From assembly GCF_016907715.1 (NCBI RefSeq), contig NZ_JAFBCM010000001.1, positions 4,216,001-4,280,000 on the forward strand: 64,000 nucleotides of DNA, written 5' to 3'. How positions within the stretch are numbered: the first letter of the stretch is position 1; each line of letters begins with the position of its first letter. The notes under the pieces are model-generated. The model worked only from the letters and a program-made list of their open reading frames with translations. It was not told the DNA's origin and did not search any database. The translations under genes were made by a program, and so were the position numbers. This document shows, one piece after another, positions 60,293 to 64,000 of the stretch. The stretch comes from Tenggerimyces flavus (GTDB taxonomy: Bacteria > Actinomycetota > Actinomycetes > Propionibacteriales > Actinopolymorphaceae).

Positions 60293-61404
60293 TGACCGAC
60301 TCGATCCCGCCGTTCGCGCCGGCAAGTGTCGCGCCCGAGTTCGTCGCCGCACCGGCGAGCCTCGCGGCCGTCGTGCCGACCACGATGCTGTTCGTCGACT
60401 ACGCGCTCGGCGGGCTCACCACGCCGACGTTCGAGTTTCAGCAACTCGCCCAGGAGCTGCCCCGCGACCTGGTCGAGGCGAGCCATCCGCTCCGCGCCGC
60501 GCTCGCCCACGGCTCCCATCTGCGCGCGGTACTGCTCGGGCAACTTCCCGCTGATCACCCCGGCCACCGGGACTGGCCGGCACTCCGTGCCTGGCTCGAC
60601 GAGCGCGCCGACGACTGGATGCTCGGACTGGTCGAGTCCGGGGTCAATCAGGTGCTCGTGCTCGACACTGCCGACCCACCGCGGGTTCTGGACAGTGAGG
60701 TCGCCGGTCTGCTGGGCACCCTCGACGAGCTTCGCCGAGACGCCACCACCGTGCTTGGGATCTGGGGCGTGCCCGATCCTGCGGCGAGGGTGGACGAGGT
60801 GCTCGCCTCCGAGCCGATCCGGTCGACCCTGCTCGCCCTGTTGGACGAGATCTGGGAACGCTGGCTTGGGCTGGCCTGGACGGAGCAGCTGCCCGCCATG
60901 GATGCCGCGGTCGCCGCGGCGCCCCCGCCGTACACGGCGGCGACCGGCACGCAATGGATCAAGGCGGTGTCGGGGCTCTTGCCGGATCCGGTGTACGCGG
61001 CAGCGGCGGACCGCGCACCACGCCTGACGCTGGTGCCGTGCCCGGGGTTGGAGCGCAGCCTGACGATGTTCGGCGTCGACGGCGGCGAGACGGCGTACGT
61101 ACTGTTCTCGCCGCAGTCAGGCCCCCGGAAGCGTGCCGGGCTCCCGGTCGGGGCGCGGCTCACGCCGGTCCTGCAAGCGCTCGGCGACCAGACTCGGCTG
61201 GCGATCGTGCTGCAGCTGCTCGACCAGGGGCCGATGACCATGCAGGAGCTGACCGACGTGCTCCGCGTCCACCAGACGACGATCTCCCGGCAGGTCGGTG
61301 CGTTGCGGAAAGCGCAGTTGGTCAGCCAGGACGGTAACCGCCGCGTCGTGGTCCAGCCGGATGCGATCCGGGACGCCTGCCAGACGTTGCTCGACGCCCT
61401 CTGA
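60292..61404 (+). CDS. ArsR-type winged-helix regulator with long N-terminal domain
   Basis: Regulator of 370 aa. The C-terminal 85 residues are an ArsR winged helix (VLQALGDQTRLAIVLQLLDQ, TMQELTDVLRVHQTTISRQV). The first 280 residues form a separate helical domain (FVDYALGGLTTPTFEFQQLA, LRAWLDERADDWMLGLVESG) resembling the DUF5937-type N-terminal region of actinobacterial ArsR-like proteins; ligand unknown. No metal-binding cysteine cluster is seen. It probably controls itself through the dyad overlapping its start. Confidence 0.82.
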   Translation: MTDSIPPFAPASVAPEFVAAPASLAAVVPTTMLFVDYALGGLTTPTFEFQQLAQELPRDLVEASHPLRAALAHGSHLRAVLLGQLPADHPGHRDWPALRAWLDERADDWMLGLVESGVNQVLVLDTADPPRVLDSEVAGLLGTLDELRRDATTVLGIWGVPDPAARVDEVLASEPIRSTLLALLDEIWERWLGLAWTEQLPAMDAAVAAAPPPYTAATGTQWIKAVSGLLPDPVYAAAADRAPRLTLVPCPGLERSLTMFGVDGGETAYVLFSPQSGPRKRAGLPVGARLTPVLQALGDQTRLAIVLQLLDQGPMTMQELTDVLRVHQTTISRQVGALRKAQLVSQDGNRRVVVQPDAIRDACQTLLDAL

Positions 61405-61677
61405 TCGCCATGAGTGCCCTCGTCTGGCCGTGCCTCCTGCTACGCGCCACCACCCGATTCGACGGCGGCGGTCCACCGCCGACCATCCCGTCGCCGGCTG
61501 GAGGCGAGCACGGAGGTGAGCCGCGCCGGATGACCAGGCGGGGAAGGCGAGCCACCGCGCCAGGACGGACGTCCGGTCTGCTCGCTCAGGCCGCGATCTG
61601 GGCCGGGCGTTTGCCCCGTTCCTGAAGCGGGCGGATCCGCGAGCATGCGCAGCGAAGGTCGAGCGGCGGCTAAGCCC

Positions 61678-61683
61678 TAGATT
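61678..61683 (+). promoter_or_regulatory. -10 box for leaderless CorC/HlyC operon transcript
   Basis: TAGATT ends six bases before the GTG at 61690, the spacing of a leaderless transcript. The 285-bp gap 61405-61689 shows nothing else recognisable. Confidence 0.4.
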
Positions 61684-61689
61684 GTCCGG

Positions 61690-63018
61690 GTGACCCAGTG
61701 GCTCCTCGTTCTCCTCGGCCTCGCGATGGTGTTGGCCTGCGCCCTCTTCGTGGCGGCGGAGTTCGCGATGGTCACGGTCAACCGGGCCACGGTCGAACGG
61801 GCCGCCAGCCAAGGGGATCGGCAGGCGCAGGGGGTGCTCAAAGCGCTGCAGAGCCTGTCCACCCAGCTCTCCGGCGCCCAGGTCGGTATCACGGTCACGA
61901 ACATCACCATCGGCTACCTCGCCGAGCCCTCCGTCGCCCAGCTCATCGACGGCCCTCTAGAAGCAACGGGGCTCAGCGAGGGCACCACCAGGACGGTAGC
62001 GTTCGCCATCGCCCTCGTGGTGGCGAACGGCGTCACGATGGTGTTCGGCGAGCTCGTGCCGAAGAACCTCGCGATCGCCAGACCGTTCGACGTCGCGAAG
62101 TTCGTCCAACGCCCGCAGCGCATGTTCACCAGCATCACCAGGCCGCTCACCGTCTCCTGCAACGCGGTCGCGAACGCGATCGTCCGGCTGTTCGGCATCG
62201 AACCGCAGGAGGAGCTCAAGACCGCCCGCCTGCCTGAAGAACTCGCCAGCCTGGTCAGGCGGTCCGCCGAGTCCGGCACGCTCCCCGAACGCACCGCCAC
62301 GCTCGTCGAACGCACGCTGCGGTTCGACGACAAGTTCGCCTCCGACGTCCTCACCCCGCGCACCAAGATGGTCACCGTCCCCGCGCGCGCCAGCCTGCAG
62401 CACATCGTCGAGATGTCCCGCCAGCATGGCTTCTCGCGCTTCCCGGTCGTCGCCGACAGCGTCGACGACGTCGTCGGCATGGTCGAGCTCGCGCAGGCGA
62501 TGAAGGCACCGTACGACGACCGCGGCCGGGTACGGATCCGCGAGATCATGGGCGACCCCGTGCTCGTTCCGGCCAGCCTCCCGCTCGACGAGCTGCTCTG
62601 GCGGTTGCGCGAAGAGAACACCGAGCTCGCCGTCGTTGTGGACGAGTACGGCGGCACGGCCGGGCTCGTCACGTTCGAGGACCTCGTCGAGGAGATCGTC
62701 GGCAGCATCGAGGACGAGCACGACCAGCGGACCGTCGACGTACGACGCACCGAGGACGGCGGCTGGCAGGTGTCCGGCCTGCTCCGCCCGGACGAGATCG
62801 CCGACGCCACCGGGATCCGGCTGCGCGAGTCGCGCCTCGGCCACGAGACGATCGCCGGCCTGCTGCTCGAACAGCTCGGCCGCATCCCGGCCGTCGGAGA
62901 CGAGGTCGTGATCGACGGCGTCCACCTCGTCGTGGAGAAGATGGACCGCCACCGGGTCGAGTGGGTACGCCTCTTCCAGGACGACGACGGCGCCGACGAC
63001 GAGAGCGACGACGCATGA
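61690..63018 (+). CDS. CNNM/CorC-HlyC family membrane protein, DUF21 and CBS domains
   Basis: Membrane protein of 442 aa, GTG start. The DUF21 domain (residues 1-190) has four hydrophobic segments with LFVAAEFAMVTVNRATVERA and GITVTNITIGYLAEPSVAQL, VFGELVPKNLAIARPFDVAK. Two CBS motifs follow (DVLTPRTKMVTVPARASLQH, IREIMGDPVLVPASLPLDEL), with VDEYGGTAGLVTFEDLVEEI, and a CorC_HlyC transporter-associated domain ends the protein. Such proteins take part in magnesium or cobalt transport or resistance. Its stop overlaps the next, similar gene by ATGA. Confidence 0.92.
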   Translation: MTQWLLVLLGLAMVLACALFVAAEFAMVTVNRATVERAASQGDRQAQGVLKALQSLSTQLSGAQVGITVTNITIGYLAEPSVAQLIDGPLEATGLSEGTTRTVAFAIALVVANGVTMVFGELVPKNLAIARPFDVAKFVQRPQRMFTSITRPLTVSCNAVANAIVRLFGIEPQEELKTARLPEELASLVRRSAESGTLPERTATLVERTLRFDDKFASDVLTPRTKMVTVPARASLQHIVEMSRQHGFSRFPVVADSVDDVVGMVELAQAMKAPYDDRGRVRIREIMGDPVLVPASLPLDELLWRLREENTELAVVVDEYGGTAGLVTFEDLVEEIVGSIEDEHDQRTVDVRRTEDGGWQVSGLLRPDEIADATGIRLRESRLGHETIAGLLLEQLGRIPAVGDEVVIDGVHLVVEKMDRHRVEWVRLFQDDDGADDESDDA

Positions 63019-64000
63019 GCCTCGGAACCGGCCTGCTGCTGATCGGCCTGCTGCTGTTGGCGAACGCGTTCTTCGTCGGCGCCGAGTTCGCGCTGGTGTC
63101 CGTACGCCGCGAACGGATCCAGTCGCTCGCCGAGGAGGGGTACGGCTCGGCCCGGATGGTCCTGTGGGCGCTCAAGCGCGTCTCGCTGCTGATCGCCGCG
63201 GCACAGCTCGGCGTCACGGTCTGCTCGGTCGCGCTCGGCGTCGTGGGCGAGCCGACGATCGCGCACCTGTTGGAGAAGCCGTTCGAGGCCGCGCACCTCC
63301 CCGACGAGGCGACGGGCTTCGTCTCGTTCGCGCTCGCCCTGCTCGTGGTGACGTGGCTGCACGTCGTCCTCGGCGAGATGGTGCCGAAGAACCTCACCCT
63401 CGCCGGCCCCGAACGTGCCGCGCTCATTCTCGGTCCGCCGCTGATCGGGTTGGCGCGGATCCTCAACCCGCTCGTGGTCGTTCTGAACGCGATCGCCAAC
63501 GGCACCTTGCGGCTGCTGCGGGTCGAGCCGCGCGACGACGTCGAGAGCACGATCGGCGAAGACGACGTGGAGGGACTCGTCGCGGAGTCCCACCGCGAGG
63601 GACTGATGGACCCCGACGAGCACGAGATCGTGCAGGAGGCGCTCGCGTTCAGCGACCGTCGCGTCGAGACCGTGCTGATCGACGTCGACCAGGTCGTCGT
63701 GGTCGCCCCGGAAGTCACGCCGGAACAGATCGAGCAGCACGCCGGGGCGTCCGGCTACACGCGCTTCCCGGTGTGGGACGGGTCGGCGTTCCATGGGTAC
63801 GTGCACCTCAAGGACGTGCTGCTCGACGACCAGGGCGTCCGCGCGGCGCCGGTGCGGCGGGAGCTGATCCGCGATCTCCCCGAGGTCAGCCTCGACACCA
63901 CGCTGGTCGCGGTGCTGTCGACGTTGCGACGTACGGGAACGCACATCGCCCAGGTGCTCGACGCCGACGCCACCCCGCGCGGCATCGTCGCGCTGGACGA
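63015..64000 (+). CDS. Second CNNM/CorC-HlyC family membrane protein, cut by the window end
   Basis: Paralogue of the preceding gene, at least 328 aa and still open at 64000. DUF21 features: LLLLANAFFVGAEFALVSVR, AAQLGVTVCSVALGVVGEPT and VVLGEMVPKNLTLAGPERAA, with a linker GEDDVEGLVAESHREGLMDP and the first CBS region (VLIDVDQVVVVAPEVTPEQI, GYTRFPVWDG). Tandem CorC-like pairs are common in actinobacteria and probably assemble together. ATG 63015 overlaps the stop of the upstream gene. Confidence 0.9.
   Translation, partial: MSLGTGLLLIGLLLLANAFFVGAEFALVSVRRERIQSLAEEGYGSARMVLWALKRVSLLIAAAQLGVTVCSVALGVVGEPTIAHLLEKPFEAAHLPDEATGFVSFALALLVVTWLHVVLGEMVPKNLTLAGPERAALILGPPLIGLARILNPLVVVLNAIANGTLRLLRVEPRDDVESTIGEDDVEGLVAESHREGLMDPDEHEIVQEALAFSDRRVETVLIDVDQVVVVAPEVTPEQIEQHAGASGYTRFPVWDGSAFHGYVHLKDVLLDDQGVRAAPVRRELIRDLPEVSLDTTLVAVLSTLRRTGTHIAQVLDADATPRGIVALD

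Overview
The window is high-GC chromosomal DNA from an actinobacterium. The evidence is GTG/TTG starts and four-base stop/start overlaps, an actinobacterial-type suf operon (sufR-sufB-sufD-Rieske-sufC-sufS-sufU-sufT) followed by an acVLRF1 release-factor gene, two transmembrane Ser/Thr kinases, an F420-type LLM oxidoreductase, and promoters whose -10 box lies 6-7 nt before the start codon (leaderless transcripts). A soil member of the Propionibacteriales (Kribbella/Actinopolymorpha/Tenggerimyces-like) is a guess. I saw no rRNA, tRNA, CRISPR array, transposase or prophage gene.

Layout. 0-9.9 kb: Ser/Thr kinase, DEAD-box helicase, DHA2 efflux pump plus VOC protein, nucleotidyltransferase, DUF899/serine hydrolase/HTH_42 operon, and heme A synthase. 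9.9-13.9 kb: Tat-exported beta-propeller protein and a drug-type ABC-2 exporter. 14.3-21.6 kb: the complete SUF Fe-S assembly operon under SufR, with an IdeR/DtxR-like iron box in front. 21.6-29.8 kb: two tandem RTX-like secreted proteins and small accessory genes (GNAT, ABM monooxygenase, LLM/TetR pair, P-loop kinase, an 87-aa repeat protein, LysE exporter, cupin, lipoprotein). 30.5-38.2 kb: a six-gene dicarboxylate locus (CaiB, crotonase-like, TctC-TctB-TctA, LhgO) divergent from an IclR regulator. 38.3-39.8 kb: second Ser/Thr kinase. 39.9-44.2 kb: biotin ECF transporter (BioY, EcfA, EcfT) with an acyl-CoA ligase and an active-site-altered thiolase inside the operon. 44.3-49.7 kb: ABC-F protein with a 6-codon leaderless leader peptide, small HTH protein, crotonase, ABC exporter, PPOX protein. 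50.3-57.0 kb: beta-helix/B-lectin secreted protein and an LplABC-type sugar importer under a divergent GntR-LacI repressor. 57.2-64 kb: secreted protein, STAS anti-anti-sigma factor, SDR, sirtuin, ArsR-type regulator, and two CorC/HlyC-type membrane proteins (the last runs off the window).

The most unusual content is intergenic. Several families of palindromic elements recur between genes, mostly at 3' ends or between convergent genes: (i) a two-arm element with GGGCACC cores and a CATAGGTTC spacer, (ii) a TGATCATG hairpin family, (iii) a 165-180 bp element with a conserved core and long terminal stems, and (iv) a ~200 bp composite repeat present twice. In the first three, copies differ in arm sequence but keep the arms complementary, so structure rather than sequence appears to be conserved. 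They could be bidirectional terminators, structured RNAs or non-autonomous mobile repeats; the sequence alone does not decide.
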